Origin: Motiliproteus sp. SC1-56
GTDB taxonomy: Bacteria; Pseudomonadota; Gammaproteobacteria; Pseudomonadales; Balneatricaceae
Direction of reading: 5' to 3'
Length of the DNA stretch: 64,000 nt
NCBI RefSeq assembly: GCF_017309075.1
Contig: NZ_JAEMGS010000009.1
Location: 124,001-188,000, forward strand
Part shown: in pieces, positions 8,781 through 18,873 of the stretch
How positions within the stretch are numbered: position 1 is the first letter of the stretch
Layout of the letters: each line of letters opens with the position of its first letter
Translations under genes and position numbers: made by a program
Notes under the pieces: generated by a model
What the model saw: only the letters and a program-made list of their open reading frames with translations
What the model was told of the DNA's origin: nothing
Databases searched by the model: none

Positions 8781-11546
8781 ATGCCCAGAATCCGTATCGA
8801 CGGCCAGGCGTACGAGGTGAAGGAGGGGCTCAACCTGCTCCAGGCCTGCCTCGGCCTGGGGCTCAACCTGCCCTATTTCTGCTGGCACCCGGCGCTGGGC
8901 TCCGTGGGCGCCTGCCGCCAGTGCGCACTGCTGCAGTACCGGGACGAAGAGGACCGGCAGGGACGCCTGGTGATGGGCTGCATGACGGCGGTGGCGGACG
9001 GTCAGATTCTCTCCCTCAAGGCCGATAAGGCGCGCCATTTTCGCGCCGGGGTCATCGAAGCGCTGATGACCAACCACCCCCACGACTGTCCGGTCTGCGA
9101 GGAGGGCGGGGAGTGCCACCTGCAGGATATGACCGTGATGAGCGGCCATCACCATCGCCGTTACCGAGGCCGCAAGCGGACCTTTGTCAACCAGGACCTG
9201 GGGCCGTTCATCAACCACGAGATGAACCGCTGCATCACCTGCTACCGCTGCCTGCGCTTTTACCGCGACTACGCGGGGGGCGAAGACCTGCACGCGCTCG
9301 CCTCGCGCAACCACACCTACTTCGGTCGCGCCAGCGACGGCCCCTTGGAAAGCGAGTTCGCCGGCAACCTGGTGGAAGTCTGTCCCACCGGCGTGTTCAC
9401 CGACAAGCCGCTGAGCCAGAGCTACACCCGTAAGTGGGACCTGCAGCACGCGCCCTCGATCTGCGTGCACTGCAGCCTGGGCTGCAACATCAGCCCGGGC
9501 GAGCGCTACGGGCGTCTGAAGCGGGTCCAGAACCGCTACCACCACGGCATTAACGGTTACTTTCTCTGCGACCGGGGCCGATTCGGTTTCGGCCATGTCA
9601 ATCACCCCGAGCGCCCCCAGCAACCGCTGGTGCGCGAGAACGGCCGCCTGCGGCCGGTGGCCGCCAGCGAGGGTCTGGCCGAGCTGGCCCGGCGCCTGGA
9701 GACTACGGAACGCTGGATCGGCATCGGCTCGCCCCGCGCCACCCTGGAGAGCAACCTCGCGCTGCGGGAGCTGGTGGGCGCGGATCATTTCTTCACCGGC
9801 CTTGGCAGCCACCCGAACGCCCTCAATCGCGCGCTGCTTGAGCTGCTGCGCTTGCCCGGCGTGAATACCCCGAGCCTGCGGGAGATCGAGGCGTGCGATG
9901 CGTTGTTGCTGCTGGGCGAAGACATTACCCAGAGCGCCCCGCGGATGGCCCTGAGCGTACGCCAGGCGGTTCGGGGCGCCGGCCGGGACCGGGCGGCAGC
10001 GCTGAACATCCCCCCCTGGCAGGCGCAATCGGTGCAAATCGCCGGGCAGAACGCCCGCCATCCCCTTTTCATCAGCCACGTGACCGCGACCCGCCTCGAT
10101 CCCATTGCCGAGGCGACCTACCGGGCCAGCCCCCAGGAGCAGGCGGCCCTGGCCTTTGCCGTCGCCCACTGCCTCTGCCCCGAGGCGCCCGCCCCGGAAG
10201 GGCTCGATGAGCAGGCCCAGTCGCTGGCAGAGAAAATTGCCGAGGCGCTGCTGCATGCCAAACGGCCGCTGATCGTCACCGGCCCCAGCAGCGGCGCCCT
10301 TCCCCTGGTCGAAGCCGCCGGGCAGGTGGCCCGGGCGCTGCTCAATGCACGCCCGGCAGAGGCCTGCCCACCGGCGCTGATCCCCGTGTTTGCCGAGTGC
10401 AACAGCCTGGGCCTGACCCTGCTGACCCAGGACGCTGCCGAGGCGGACCTGGAGCAGGCGTTCGCTTTGAGCGAGCACGGTCCAGTGGGGGCGATCATTC
10501 TGGAGAACGACCTGTTTCGCCGTGCTCCCGGCCCGCTGGTGCAGGGGTTTCTTGAGCGCCTGACCCAGCGCATCGTCATCGACAGCATCCCCTCGCCCAC
10601 CCTGAACGCCGCCGACCTGGTGTTGCCTGCCACCAGTTTCGCCGAAAGCCAGGGCACCCTGATCAACAACGAGGGGCGGGCCCAGCCCCTGTTCCCGGTT
10701 CACGCCCTCCATGCCGAGCGCCGCAACAGCTGGCAGTGGCTGGCGGCGGTGGCCGGCCACCGCGCCCTGAAAGGCTTTGCTTCCCCCGCCGACGCACTGG
10801 CCACCTGCGTTACCGCTGCCCCCGAACTGGCCCCCCTCAGCCAGGCGCTGCCGAGCGCCGCGCACCCCTTCACCCGCTTGGCGGTGCCCCGAATGCCCCA
10901 CCGCAACAGCGGACGCACCGCCGCCGGCGCCAATCTGGACGTACGCGAAGATCAGCAGCCCCAGGATCACGACTCCTGCCTCACCTTCAGCATGGAAGGC
11001 GCGCCGGCCCCCTGGCTGAGCCGTCAATCCGGCATTGGCGCGCGCCTGCCCTTCAGCTGGTACCCGGGCTGGAACTCCAATCAGGCGGTCCACAAGTTCA
11101 AGGACGCGGTGGACGGCCCCCTGCGCGGCGGCGAGAGCGGAATGCGGCTCGATCTGGTTTGCCGGGATAACGGCTGGCACCGGCCTTTGCCTGTGGACAC
11201 GGAAGCACAGGGGCTGCTGGCGGTCGTTCAGCCCGCTATCTTCGGTGGGGAGGAGCTCAGTAACCTCGCCGCCCCTGTGTTCCAGCGCGCAGCCCTGCCC
11301 TGCCTGCGGATCCACCCGGACGACGCCCCGGCCTGGTCCGTCGCCGACGGCGACCGGGTGCTGGTACGGGGCGCGTCCGCGGCGACCGAGCTGCCCCTGC
11401 GCGTCGATCCCCGGGTCGCCCGGGGCATCGCGCTGCTGCCGCCGACCTGCCCGCCCCTGGGCACCGGCCCCACCCGGGTGAGCCTTCGCTCCCTGGGGTC
11501 CGATCCGTTGATCGCCACCGACCACCCGGAGCCCACCGATGGCTGA
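8781..11546 (+). CDS. nuoG: NADH-quinone oxidoreductase subunit G
   Basis: 921 residues from the ATG at 8781, chosen because it begins with the usual P-R-I-R-I-D-G and has GGGAGCAAG in front; an in-frame ATG at 8745 adds 12 atypical residues. N-terminal ferredoxin-like part with [2Fe-2S] ligands (C-W-H-P-A-L-G-S-V-G-A-C-R-Q-C and a fourth Cys), then H-P-H-D-C-P-V-C-E-E-G-G-E-C and further 4Fe-4S Cys groups, followed by a molybdopterin-oxidoreductase-like domain without a cofactor role in complex I. Overlaps nuoH by 8 bases. Confidence 0.96.
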   Translation: MPRIRIDGQAYEVKEGLNLLQACLGLGLNLPYFCWHPALGSVGACRQCALLQYRDEEDRQGRLVMGCMTAVADGQILSLKADKARHFRAGVIEALMTNHPHDCPVCEEGGECHLQDMTVMSGHHHRRYRGRKRTFVNQDLGPFINHEMNRCITCYRCLRFYRDYAGGEDLHALASRNHTYFGRASDGPLESEFAGNLVEVCPTGVFTDKPLSQSYTRKWDLQHAPSICVHCSLGCNISPGERYGRLKRVQNRYHHGINGYFLCDRGRFGFGHVNHPERPQQPLVRENGRLRPVAASEGLAELARRLETTERWIGIGSPRATLESNLALRELVGADHFFTGLGSHPNALNRALLELLRLPGVNTPSLREIEACDALLLLGEDITQSAPRMALSVRQAVRGAGRDRAAALNIPPWQAQSVQIAGQNARHPLFISHVTATRLDPIAEATYRASPQEQAALAFAVAHCLCPEAPAPEGLDEQAQSLAEKIAEALLHAKRPLIVTGPSSGALPLVEAAGQVARALLNARPAEACPPALIPVFAECNSLGLTLLTQDAAEADLEQAFALSEHGPVGAIILENDLFRRAPGPLVQGFLERLTQRIVIDSIPSPTLNAADLVLPATSFAESQGTLINNEGRAQPLFPVHALHAERRNSWQWLAAVAGHRALKGFASPADALATCVTAAPELAPLSQALPSAAHPFTRLAVPRMPHRNSGRTAAGANLDVREDQQPQDHDSCLTFSMEGAPAPWLSRQSGIGARLPFSWYPGWNSNQAVHKFKDAVDGPLRGGESGMRLDLVCRDNGWHRPLPVDTEAQGLLAVVQPAIFGGEELSNLAAPVFQRAALPCLRIHPDDAPAWSVADGDRVLVRGASAATELPLRVDPRVARGIALLPPTCPPLGTGPTRVSLRSLGSDPLIATDHPEPTDG

Positions 11547-12495
11547 CGTGTTCCGGGTACTGGCCCAGATCGGCACCACCATCACGGTGCTGCTGGTGCT
11601 GGCCGCCCTGTTGATCTGGGCCGAGCGGCGACTGCTGGGGCTCTGGCAGGACCGGCTCGGCCCCAACCGGGTCGGCCCCTTCGGCATCCTTCAGTCCGTG
11701 GCGGACATGATCAAGATCTTCTTCAAGGAGGACTGGGTTCCGCCTTTTGCCGAGAAGCCGGTGTTTATCTTCGCCCCCTGCGTGGTGGTGATCACCATGC
11801 TGATGGCGCTGGCGGTAGTGCCCTTCACCCCGACCCTGGCGATCGTGGACCTGAATGTGGGGCTGCTCTTTTTTCTCGCGATGAGCGCGCTGGCCGCCTA
11901 CAGCACCATCCTTGCCGGCTGGTCCTCCAACAACAAGTATTCGCTGCTGGGGGGGATGCGTTCGGCGGCGCAGATGATCAGCTACGACGTCTTCATGGGG
12001 CTCTCGCTGATGGGGGTGGTGATGCTCGCCGGCTCTTTCAACCTGCGGGAAATCGTGCTGGCCCAGCAGGGGCTCTGGTATATCGTGCCCCAGTTTCTGG
12101 GCTTTCTGGTTTTCCTGGTGGCCGGGCTCGCCGAGAGTCATCGCCTGCCCTTTGACCTGCCCGAGGCCGAACACGAGATCATCGCCGGCTTTCACACCGA
12201 GTACTCGGGAATGAAATTCGGCCTGTTCTTCGTGGGCGAATACCTGGGGGTGCTCCTCATCGCCGCGATCACCGTGATCCTGTTCCTGGGGGGATGGCAA
12301 GGGCCCTGGCTGCCGCCCTTCGTGTGGTTCGTGCTCAAAACCGCGCTGCTGGTGGCCTTTATCATTCTGCTGCGGGCCGCCCTGCCGCGCCCCCGCTTCG
12401 ACCAGCTGATGAGCATCGGCTGGAAGCTGATGCTGCCCCTGGCCCTGTTGAACCTGATGATCACCGGCGCCGTGGCGCTGGCAGGAGGTCTTTGA
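11539..12495 (+). CDS. nuoH: NADH-quinone oxidoreductase subunit H
   Basis: 318 residues with about eight membrane helices. The first loop [15 protein letters not shown] and the cytoplasmic [16 protein letters not shown] are NuoH signatures that line the quinone channel. It connects the peripheral arm to the proton-pumping arm. Stop and next start share the A of TGATG. Confidence 0.97.
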   Translation: MADVFRVLAQIGTTITVLLVLAALLIWAERRLLGLWQDRLGPNRVGPFGILQSVADMIKIFFKEDWVPPFAEKPVFIFAPCVVVITMLMALAVVPFTPTLAIVDLNVGLLFFLAMSALAAYSTILAGWSSNNKYSLLGGMRSAAQMISYDVFMGLSLMGVVMLAGSFNLREIVLAQQGLWYIVPQFLGFLVFLVAGLAESHRLPFDLPEAEHEIIAGFHTEYSGMKFGLFFVGEYLGVLLIAAITVILFLGGWQGPWLPPFVWFVLKTALLVAFIILLRAALPRPRFDQLMSIGWKLMLPLALLNLMITGAVALAGGL

Positions 12496-13010
12496 TGTTA
12501 AGCCAGCTACGCACGATCTGGGAGGTGTTCAAGCACAGCACAGTAAAGCCCGACACCGTCTCCTACCCCGAGGAGAAGCCCTACCTGGCCCCCCGTTACC
12601 GGGGCCGGATCGTACTCACCCGCGACCCAGACGGGGAGGAGCGCTGCGTGGCCTGCAACCTCTGCGCGGCGGTCTGCCCGGTGGACTGTATCGCCCTGCA
12701 GCAGACCCAGGACGAACGCGGGCGCTGGCGCGCCGAGTTTTTCCGCATCAATTTCTCCCGCTGCATTCTCTGCGGCCTGTGCGAGGAAGCCTGCCCCACC
12801 TACGCCATTCAACTCACCCCCGATGTGGAACTGTGCGAATACGACCGCCAGAACCTGGTGTATGAAAAGGAGCACCTGCTGATCAGCGGCACCGGCAAGT
12901 ACCACGATTACAACTTCTACCGTCGGGCCGGCAAGGACGTGGGCGTCAAGGAACGGGGCACCGGCGAAACCGAGGCCGAACCGGTCAACGTGCGGAGCCT
13001 GCTGCCATGA
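12495..13010 (+). CDS. nuoI: NADH-quinone oxidoreductase subunit I
   Basis: 171 residues from the ATG at 12495, which overlaps the nuoH stop by one base and follows AGGAGG; a longer frame upstream only runs through nuoH. Two [4Fe-4S] motifs are plain: [15 protein letters not shown] and [12 protein letters not shown]. These are clusters N6a and N6b on the path to NuoB. Length and order match the E. coli operon. Confidence 0.97.
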   Translation: MLSQLRTIWEVFKHSTVKPDTVSYPEEKPYLAPRYRGRIVLTRDPDGEERCVACNLCAAVCPVDCIALQQTQDERGRWRAEFFRINFSRCILCGLCEEACPTYAIQLTPDVELCEYDRQNLVYEKEHLLISGTGKYHDYNFYRRAGKDVGVKERGTGETEAEPVNVRSLLP

Positions 13011-13531
13011 GCCTGCTCTTCTACCCCGCCGCCGCCATCGCTCTGTTCGCCACCCTCATGGTGATCACCCGGGTGCACGCAGTGCATGCCCTCCTCTACC
13101 TGGTGGTGGCGCAGCTGGCGGTGGCGCTATTGTTCTTCCTGCTCGGGGCCCCTTTTGCCGCCGCGCTGGAGGTACTGGTCTATGCCGGTGCCGTCATGGT
13201 CATGTTTATCTTTGTCATCATGATGCTCAACCTGGGGCGCCCCACCCTGCTGCAGGAGCGGGGCTGGCTGCCCAAGGGCATCTGGATAGGCCCCGGCCTG
13301 CTGGCGGGAGGGCTGCTGGCCGAACTGCTGCTGGTGCTGAGCGCCGGCCCCGCGCTGGAGCCCCACTGGGTACCGCCGCAAAGGGTGGGGGCGGCCCTGT
13401 TCGGCCCCTACCTGCTGGCGGTTGAACTCGCCTCTTTGCTGCTGCTGGCGGCGCTGGTGGGCGCCTATCACCTGGCCCGGCCCTATCTGCGCCGCGCCGA
13501 CCAGGATGACACCGTGGAGGCGGAGCGATGA
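13007..13531 (+). CDS. nuoJ: NADH-quinone oxidoreductase subunit J
   Basis: 174 residues, five predicted membrane helices, with the conserved [15 protein letters not shown] helix of NuoJ at about 51-68. Membrane-arm subunit near the quinone site. Overlaps nuoI by 4 bases (ATGA) and nuoK by 4 bases, so translation of the three is coupled. Confidence 0.96.
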   Translation: MSLLFYPAAAIALFATLMVITRVHAVHALLYLVVAQLAVALLFFLLGAPFAAALEVLVYAGAVMVMFIFVIMMLNLGRPTLLQERGWLPKGIWIGPGLLAGGLLAELLLVLSAGPALEPHWVPPQRVGAALFGPYLLAVELASLLLLAALVGAYHLARPYLRRADQDDTVEAER

Positions 13532-13833
13532 GCCCGCTGCTCAACCATGCCCTGCTGCTGGCCGCCCTGATATTCCTGACCGGGTTGGTGGGCGTGCTGG
13601 TGCGACGCAACCTGATCTTCATGCTGATGAGCCTGGAGATCATGCTCAACGGTGTCGCCCTGGCCTTCGTGGTCGCCGGATCCGCCTGGCAGCAGCCCGA
13701 CGGCCAGGTGATGTTCCTGCTGATCCTCGCCCTGGCCGGCGCCGAAGTGGCGGTGGGTCTTGCACTGGTGGTGCAGATGCAGCGGCGCAACCGCACCCTG
13801 GATGTGGACAGCCTGAACCGGATGCGGGGCTGA
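13528..13833 (+). CDS. nuoK: NADH-quinone oxidoreductase subunit K
   Basis: 101 residues, three membrane helices, exactly the family size. Conserved glutamates appear in M-S-L-E-I-M-L-N-G and [13 protein letters not shown], the proton path residues of NuoK. It ends 2 bases before nuoL. Confidence 0.97.
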   Translation: MSPLLNHALLLAALIFLTGLVGVLVRRNLIFMLMSLEIMLNGVALAFVVAGSAWQQPDGQVMFLLILALAGAEVAVGLALVVQMQRRNRTLDVDSLNRMRG

Positions 13834-13835
13834 CC

Positions 13836-15668
13836 ATGCTGAAACTGCTCTGGCTGATACCCGCCCTTCCCCTGGCCAGCAGCCTGCTGCTGATACTTAC
13901 CCAGGGACGCCTGCCCCGGGCCGCGGTTGCCGCCCTGGGCGTCGGTTCGGTGGGGCTGGCCGCCCTCATCGCCTTTGCCATCGCCGCCGGCTTTGATATG
14001 GGGACGACCTACAGCCAGCATCTCTGGCAATGGTTTGCCATCGGCAGCCTGCAACCGGGCTTCTCCTTTTACCTGGACGGACTGTCGCTGGTGATGTTGC
14101 TGGTGGTGACCGGGGTGGGTTTTCTGATCCATCTCTACGCCTCGGCCTACATGCACCCCGACCCCGATTACAGTCGCTTTTTCGCCTCCATGAACCTGTT
14201 CCTCGCCGCCATGCTGGTGCTGGTGCTGGCGGATAACCTGCTGCTGCTCTACCTGGGTTGGGAAGGCGTGGGCCTTTGCAGCTACCTGCTGATCGGCTTC
14301 TGGTACCAGGACCCGGCCAACGGCGCCGCCGCCCGCAAGGCCTTCGTGATCACCCGGGTCGGCGACACCGCCATGGCCATCGGCCTGTTTCTGCTGGTGC
14401 GCGAATTCGGCACCCTGGATATTCAGCAGGTGCTCTCCGCCGCGCCTGAACGCTGGCCCGACGGAAGCACCCTGGCCACGGCCTGCGCCCTCTTGTTGCT
14501 GGGTGGGGCGGTGGGAAAATCCGCCCAGTTGCCTTTGCAGAACTGGCTGCCCGATGCCATGGCCGGCCCCACGCCGGTCAGCGCCCTGATCCACGCCGCC
14601 ACCATGGTCACCGCCGGCGTCTACCTGATTGCCCGCACCCACGACCTCTTCCTGCTGGCCCCCGCGGCGCAGACCCTCGTGGCGGTGGTGGGGGTGCTGA
14701 CCCTGCTGCTGGCCGGATACAGCGCCCTGGCACAGACCGATATCAAGCGGATCCTGGCCTATTCCACCATCAGCCAGATCGGTTACATGTTCCTGGCCCT
14801 GGGCGTAGGCGCCTGGTCGGCGGGAATTTTTCACCTAGTGACCCATGCCTTTTTTAAGGCGCTGCTGTTTCTGAGCGCCGGTTCGCTGATCCTGGCCCTG
14901 CACCACCAGCAGGATATCCGCGCCATGGGCGGCCTTTACCGGCGCACGCCCCTGCTGTTCGGCTGCTTTCTGGTGGGCAGCGCCTGCCTGGCGGCACTGC
15001 CGCTGACCTCCGGTTTTTTCAGCAAGGAGCCGATTCTGGCCCAGGCCTGGGAAAGCTCCGCGCTGCTCTGGCTCGGCGCCCTGCTGGGGGCCGGGCTCAC
15101 CGCCCTCTACAGTTTCCGGCTTATGTTCGTTGTCTTTTTCGGGCCGCTGCAGACCCCGCCGCAGCCGCTGGATATGCCCCCAACGATCAAGGCCCGCATG
15201 CCCGCGGTACTCCTGGTACTGGCGCTCCTCTCCCTGTTCGGCGGCGCCCTGAGCCTGCCCCTCGACGGGGTATTGCCCGCAACCGAAGCCCACCCGCCGA
15301 TGCTGGTGGAGGCCGTGGGAATCGGCGTGCCGCTGCTCGGGGTCTACCTGGCCTACCATTTTTACCTCGCCCGTCCCGAGCGCCTGACGCAACTGCTGAA
15401 ATTTCGTGGTTCCCGCCGGCTGCAGATTCTGGCCCAAAGCGGCGGCGGCTTTGACTGGCTCTACGACCGTTTTCTACGGACCCCCTTCATCTGGCTGGCC
15501 AAGACAAACCGCGACGATGCCGCCGACCTGATCAGCCGCGGCACTGCAGGCCTGAGCCGTTACAGTCACCAGTTGCTGGCCGAAACCCAGAACGGCCAGT
15601 TGCGCTGGTACGCCAGCCTGATGGGACTGGGACTGGCCTTTCTGATCGGAATGGGAGTGCTGACATGA
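13836..15668 (+). CDS. nuoL: NADH-quinone oxidoreductase subunit L
   Basis: 610 residues from the ATG at 13836 directly after nuoK (M-L-K-L-L-W-L-I-P-A-L-P). Antiporter-like subunit at the far end of the membrane arm, with some 16 helices including the long lateral helix. Seen: Y-L-G-W-E-G-V-G-L-C-S-Y-L-L-I-G-F-W-Y with the proton-path Glu, L-P-D-A-M-A-G-P-T-P-V-S-A-L-I-H-A-A-T-M-V, and K-R-I-L-A-Y-S-T-I-S-Q-I-G-Y-M. Length matches E. coli NuoL (613). Confidence 0.97.
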   Translation: MLKLLWLIPALPLASSLLLILTQGRLPRAAVAALGVGSVGLAALIAFAIAAGFDMGTTYSQHLWQWFAIGSLQPGFSFYLDGLSLVMLLVVTGVGFLIHLYASAYMHPDPDYSRFFASMNLFLAAMLVLVLADNLLLLYLGWEGVGLCSYLLIGFWYQDPANGAAARKAFVITRVGDTAMAIGLFLLVREFGTLDIQQVLSAAPERWPDGSTLATACALLLLGGAVGKSAQLPLQNWLPDAMAGPTPVSALIHAATMVTAGVYLIARTHDLFLLAPAAQTLVAVVGVLTLLLAGYSALAQTDIKRILAYSTISQIGYMFLALGVGAWSAGIFHLVTHAFFKALLFLSAGSLILALHHQQDIRAMGGLYRRTPLLFGCFLVGSACLAALPLTSGFFSKEPILAQAWESSALLWLGALLGAGLTALYSFRLMFVVFFGPLQTPPQPLDMPPTIKARMPAVLLVLALLSLFGGALSLPLDGVLPATEAHPPMLVEAVGIGVPLLGVYLAYHFYLARPERLTQLLKFRGSRRLQILAQSGGGFDWLYDRFLRTPFIWLAKTNRDDAADLISRGTAGLSRYSHQLLAETQNGQLRWYASLMGLGLAFLIGMGVLT

Positions 15669-15681
15669 CAAGAGCCCGCCC

Positions 15682-17190
15682 GTGCTGAGCTGGCTGATCA
15701 CCCTGCTGCTGGGCGGCGGCCTGCTGGCCGCGGGGCTGGGGCGCCTGCACCCCCAGGCGGCCCGCTGGGTGGCGCTGGCGGTGCTGGGGCTGGCCCTGCT
15801 CTGGCTGCTGCCGTTGCTGGGGCGGGCGACGGGCGGTCCCTGGCAGCCCGGCGAAGGGGCCTGGCTGCTGCTGGAACAGCACGCCTGGATTCCCCGCTTC
15901 GGCATTCAGCTGCTGTTGGGGCTGGACGGGCTCAGCCTCTTGCTGCTGCTGCTCACCCTCGTGCTGGGGCTGGTGGCAGTGGCGGCTTCCTGGTGGGAGA
16001 TCGAGCAGCAGGAAGGGTTCTATTACGCCAACCTGCTCTGGAGCCTGGCCGGCGTGGTGGGGGTCTTTACCGCCCTGGACCTGTTCCTGTTCTTCTTCTT
16101 CTGGGAAGTGATGCTGATCCCGATGTACTTTCTGATCGGGATCTGGGGCCACGAGGCGCGCCACTACGCGGCCATCAAGTTTTTTATCTACACCCAGGCC
16201 AGCAGCCTGCTGATGCTGGTCGGAATTTTAGGGCTGGCCTTTCTCCACCAGCAGGAGCAGGGTAGCTACAGCTTCAGTTACTTCGACCTGCTGGGCAGCG
16301 GCGATCGCAGCCCCCACGGATTCTGGCTGATGCTGGGGTTCTTTATCGCCTTCGTGGTCAAGCTCCCCGCCTTCCCCCTCCACACCTGGCTGCCGGACGC
16401 CCACACCCAGGCACCGACCGCGGGCAGCATTATCCTCGCCGGCGTGCTGCTTAAGACCGGCGCCTACGGGCTGATCCGCTTTCTGATCCCGCTGTTTCCC
16501 GACAGCCTGACCAGCTTCGGTCCCATCGCCATGGGGCTCGGCGTCGCGGGGATCCTCTACGCCGCGGTGGTGGCTTTTGCCCAGACCGACCTCAAGCGCC
16601 TGATCGCCTACACCAGCATCAGCCACATGGGGTTCGTGCTGCTGGGCGTCTATGCCTGGAACAGCCTGGCGCTGCAGGGAGCCGTGCTGCAGATGCTCAC
16701 CCACGGCCTGAGCTCGGCGGCCCTCTTTATGCTCGCCGGTGCCCTGCAGCAGCGGCTGCACACGCGGGAGCTGTCCCGAATGGGTGGTCTGTGGCGCTAC
16801 GCGCCGCGCATCGGTTTTATCGCCCTGTTTTTCGCCATGGCCTCGCTTGGCATGCCGGGCCTGGGTAACTTCGTGGCCGAGTTCCTGGTGCTCGCCGGCA
16901 GTTTTCAGGTCAACCTGCCCATGACCTTGATCGCGGCGCTGGGGCTGATTACCGCCGCCGTCTATGCCCTGATCATGATTCAGAAAGCCTTTCACGGGCC
17001 GGCGCCCAGCGCCCCCGCCCTGGTGGATTTTGACCGCCGTGAAGTGACCGCCATGGCGGTGATGATGCTGGGGCTGCTGTGGATGGGTCTCTATCCGCAA
17101 CCGCTGATCGACAGTCTCGGGCCGGTGCTGGATCAGTTGCAACGGACCGCCGCCGTCTCCCTGGAAACCGTACACTGGAGCCAGCGCTGA
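15682..17190 (+). CDS. nuoM: NADH-quinone oxidoreductase subunit M
   Basis: 502 residues, GTG start 13 bases after nuoL. Antiporter-like proton-pumping subunit with about 14 helices. Signatures: F-F-F-F-W-E-V-M-L-I-P-M-Y-F-L-I-G (channel Glu), L-P-D-A-H-T-Q-A-P-T-A-G-S-I-I-L-A-G and L-K-R-L-I-A-Y-T-S-I-S-H-M-G. Length is as in E. coli (509). Confidence 0.97.
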   Translation: MLSWLITLLLGGGLLAAGLGRLHPQAARWVALAVLGLALLWLLPLLGRATGGPWQPGEGAWLLLEQHAWIPRFGIQLLLGLDGLSLLLLLLTLVLGLVAVAASWWEIEQQEGFYYANLLWSLAGVVGVFTALDLFLFFFFWEVMLIPMYFLIGIWGHEARHYAAIKFFIYTQASSLLMLVGILGLAFLHQQEQGSYSFSYFDLLGSGDRSPHGFWLMLGFFIAFVVKLPAFPLHTWLPDAHTQAPTAGSIILAGVLLKTGAYGLIRFLIPLFPDSLTSFGPIAMGLGVAGILYAAVVAFAQTDLKRLIAYTSISHMGFVLLGVYAWNSLALQGAVLQMLTHGLSSAALFMLAGALQQRLHTRELSRMGGLWRYAPRIGFIALFFAMASLGMPGLGNFVAEFLVLAGSFQVNLPMTLIAALGLITAAVYALIMIQKAFHGPAPSAPALVDFDRREVTAMAVMMLGLLWMGLYPQPLIDSLGPVLDQLQRTAAVSLETVHWSQR

Positions 17191-17192
17191 CC

Positions 17193-18653
17193 ATGACCGC
17201 CGACGCACTTTTCAGCCTGCTCCCCCTGATCCTTCTCGCTCTGACGGCGGTGGGGCTGGTGCTGTTGATTGGTTTCTACCGCAACCTCCAGCTCAGCTTT
17301 GCCCTCGCCATGGGCGGCCTGTTGCTGGCGCTGGTCAGCCTGCTGCCGGTGGCCGGAGTCCTTCCTCAGCAGGCTACCCCGCTGCTGATCATGGACAGCT
17401 ACGCGCTGTTTTTCAGCGGCCTCACCTTGGTCACGGCGCTGTTGCTGCTGCCCCTGTGCCACGAGCACTGGCGTCGGCAAACCTCACTTAACGACGAGTT
17501 CTACCTGCTGTTTCTGCTCGCGGTCATGGGGGCACTGGTGCTGGTGGCCAGCAACCACTTTGTCTCGCTTTTCCTGGGGCTGGAACTGCTGTCGCTACCC
17601 CTGGTGATTATGGTCGGCTACCCGTTCAAGCCCGGGTTTACCCCGTCCCTGGAGGCGGCGGTCAAATACCTGGTGCTCTCCGGCGCCGCTTCGGCCATGC
17701 TGCTGTTCGGCATCGCCCTGATCTACCTGCACAGCGGCACCCTGGCCTTCGCCCCCCTCGAACCGGGCCTGATCCGCCTGCCGGGGCCGCAAAACCCGCT
17801 ACTCCTCACCGGCCTGATCCTGGCCCTGGCCGGCATCGCCTTCAAGCTCTCCCTGGTGCCCTTCCACTTCTGGACCCCGGATGTTTACCAGGGGGCTCCA
17901 CTACCCGCCACCGCGCTGCTGGCGACCCTGGCCAAAGGGGCGCTCTTTGCCCTGCTGCTACGGTTCTACCTGCTCAGCGAGGGCTACCTGATCGGCCCGC
18001 TGGTGTGGGCGCTCACCCTGATCGCCATCGCCTCCATGCTGGCGGGCAACCTGCTGGCGCTGCTGCAGGACAACCTCAAGCGCCTGCTCGCCTACTCTTC
18101 CATCGGCCACTTCGGTTACCTGCTGGTCGCGCTGCTGGCCGTCAGCCAGTCGCTCGGCACGGCGCTGGCCGTGGAGGCGGTAAGTTATTACCTGGTGGCC
18201 TACCTGTTTTCCACCCTGGCGGCCTTTGCCGTGTTGGTGCGACTCTCGGGCGAGGACCGCGAAGCCGAAACCCTGGAAGATTGCCGGGGGCTGTTCTGGC
18301 GCCACCCCTGGCTGGCCACCACCCTGACCCTGGCCATGCTCTCCCTGGCGGGCATTCCGCTGACCATCGGTTTTGTCGGCAAGTTCTATATCTTCGCCGC
18401 GGCGGTAGAGGAGTCCTTGTGGCTGGTCCTGCTGGTGGTAGTGATCGCCAGCGGCATCGGTCTGTTTTACTACCTGCGGGTCATTCTGATGATGACCCAC
18501 CAGGATGCCGGCCCCGAGTCCGACGAAGCGAGCGCACCTCACTGGAGCAGCCACACGGTGACCGGAATCCTGGTGGCGGCCACCCTCTGGTTCGGCGTCT
18601 ACCCGGCGCCGTTGATAACGCTGATTCGCCACCTGACCCTGGCTGTAAATTGA
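17193..18653 (+). CDS. nuoN: NADH-quinone oxidoreductase subunit N
   Basis: 486 residues from the ATG at 17193, two bases after nuoM. Third antiporter-like subunit, about 14 helices. Signatures: L-F-L-G-L-E-L-L-S-L-P-L-V-I-M-V-G, F-H-F-W-T-P-D-V-Y-Q-G-A-P and L-K-R-L-L-A-Y-S-S-I-G-H-F-G-Y. Last gene of the operon; a tRNA promoter begins 13 bases after its stop, and the nearest terminator hairpin in the same direction lies after the tRNA. Confidence 0.97.
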   Translation: MTADALFSLLPLILLALTAVGLVLLIGFYRNLQLSFALAMGGLLLALVSLLPVAGVLPQQATPLLIMDSYALFFSGLTLVTALLLLPLCHEHWRRQTSLNDEFYLLFLLAVMGALVLVASNHFVSLFLGLELLSLPLVIMVGYPFKPGFTPSLEAAVKYLVLSGAASAMLLFGIALIYLHSGTLAFAPLEPGLIRLPGPQNPLLLTGLILALAGIAFKLSLVPFHFWTPDVYQGAPLPATALLATLAKGALFALLLRFYLLSEGYLIGPLVWALTLIAIASMLAGNLLALLQDNLKRLLAYSSIGHFGYLLVALLAVSQSLGTALAVEAVSYYLVAYLFSTLAAFAVLVRLSGEDREAETLEDCRGLFWRHPWLATTLTLAMLSLAGIPLTIGFVGKFYIFAAAVEESLWLVLLVVVIASGIGLFYYLRVILMMTHQDAGPESDEASAPHWSSHTVTGILVAATLWFGVYPAPLITLIRHLTLAVN

Positions 18654-18666
18654 CCGGCAAAAGCCC

Positions 18667-18695
18667 TTTACAGCCCAGAAAAAAATCCCTACCAT
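18667..18695 (+). promoter_or_regulatory. Sigma-70 promoter of tRNA-Tyr
   Basis: TTTACA at 18667-18672 (5 of 6 to the -35 consensus), a 17-base spacer and TACCAT at 18690-18695 (4 of 6 to the -10). The predicted transcript start is a few bases before the mature tRNA 5' end at 18709. Confidence 0.6.
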
Positions 18696-18708
18696 ACGCG
18701 CCTCCCGT

Positions 18709-18792
18709 GGTGAGGTTCCCGAGTGGCCAAAGGGATCAGACTGTAAATCTGACGCGCAAGCTTCGGTGGTTCGAATCCACCCCTCACCACCA
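18709..18792 (+). tRNA. tRNA-Tyr (GTA)
   Basis: 84-base class II tRNA. The acceptor stem GGTGAGG pairs with CCTCACC (18782-18788), followed by discriminator A and an encoded CCA (18790-18792). The anticodon arm CAGA-CTGTAAA-TCTG gives anticodon GTA. A short variable arm and the T arm GGTGG-TTCGAAT-CCACC follow. It closely resembles E. coli tRNA-Tyr. Confidence 0.97.
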
Positions 18793-18804
18793 TTCGAATT
18801 TAAA

Positions 18805-18828
18805 AGCCCCGCCTGCGCGGGGCTTTTT
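18805..18828 (+). terminator. Rho-independent terminator after tRNA-Tyr
   Basis: Perfect 8-bp stem AGCCCCGC / GCGGGGCT with loop CTGC, followed by a T run. It lies 12 bases after the tRNA CCA end. Confidence 0.85.
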
Positions 18829-18873
18829 CGTTTGCGGCCCACTCCAAAAAAGGGGTGGGTGAGAGCCACCGCC

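Noticed and set aside
8721-11687. Long minus-strand frame of 988 codons opposite nuoG
   Set aside because: Shadow frame caused by high-GC codon use; the plus strand encodes a full NuoG with all iron-sulfur motifs.
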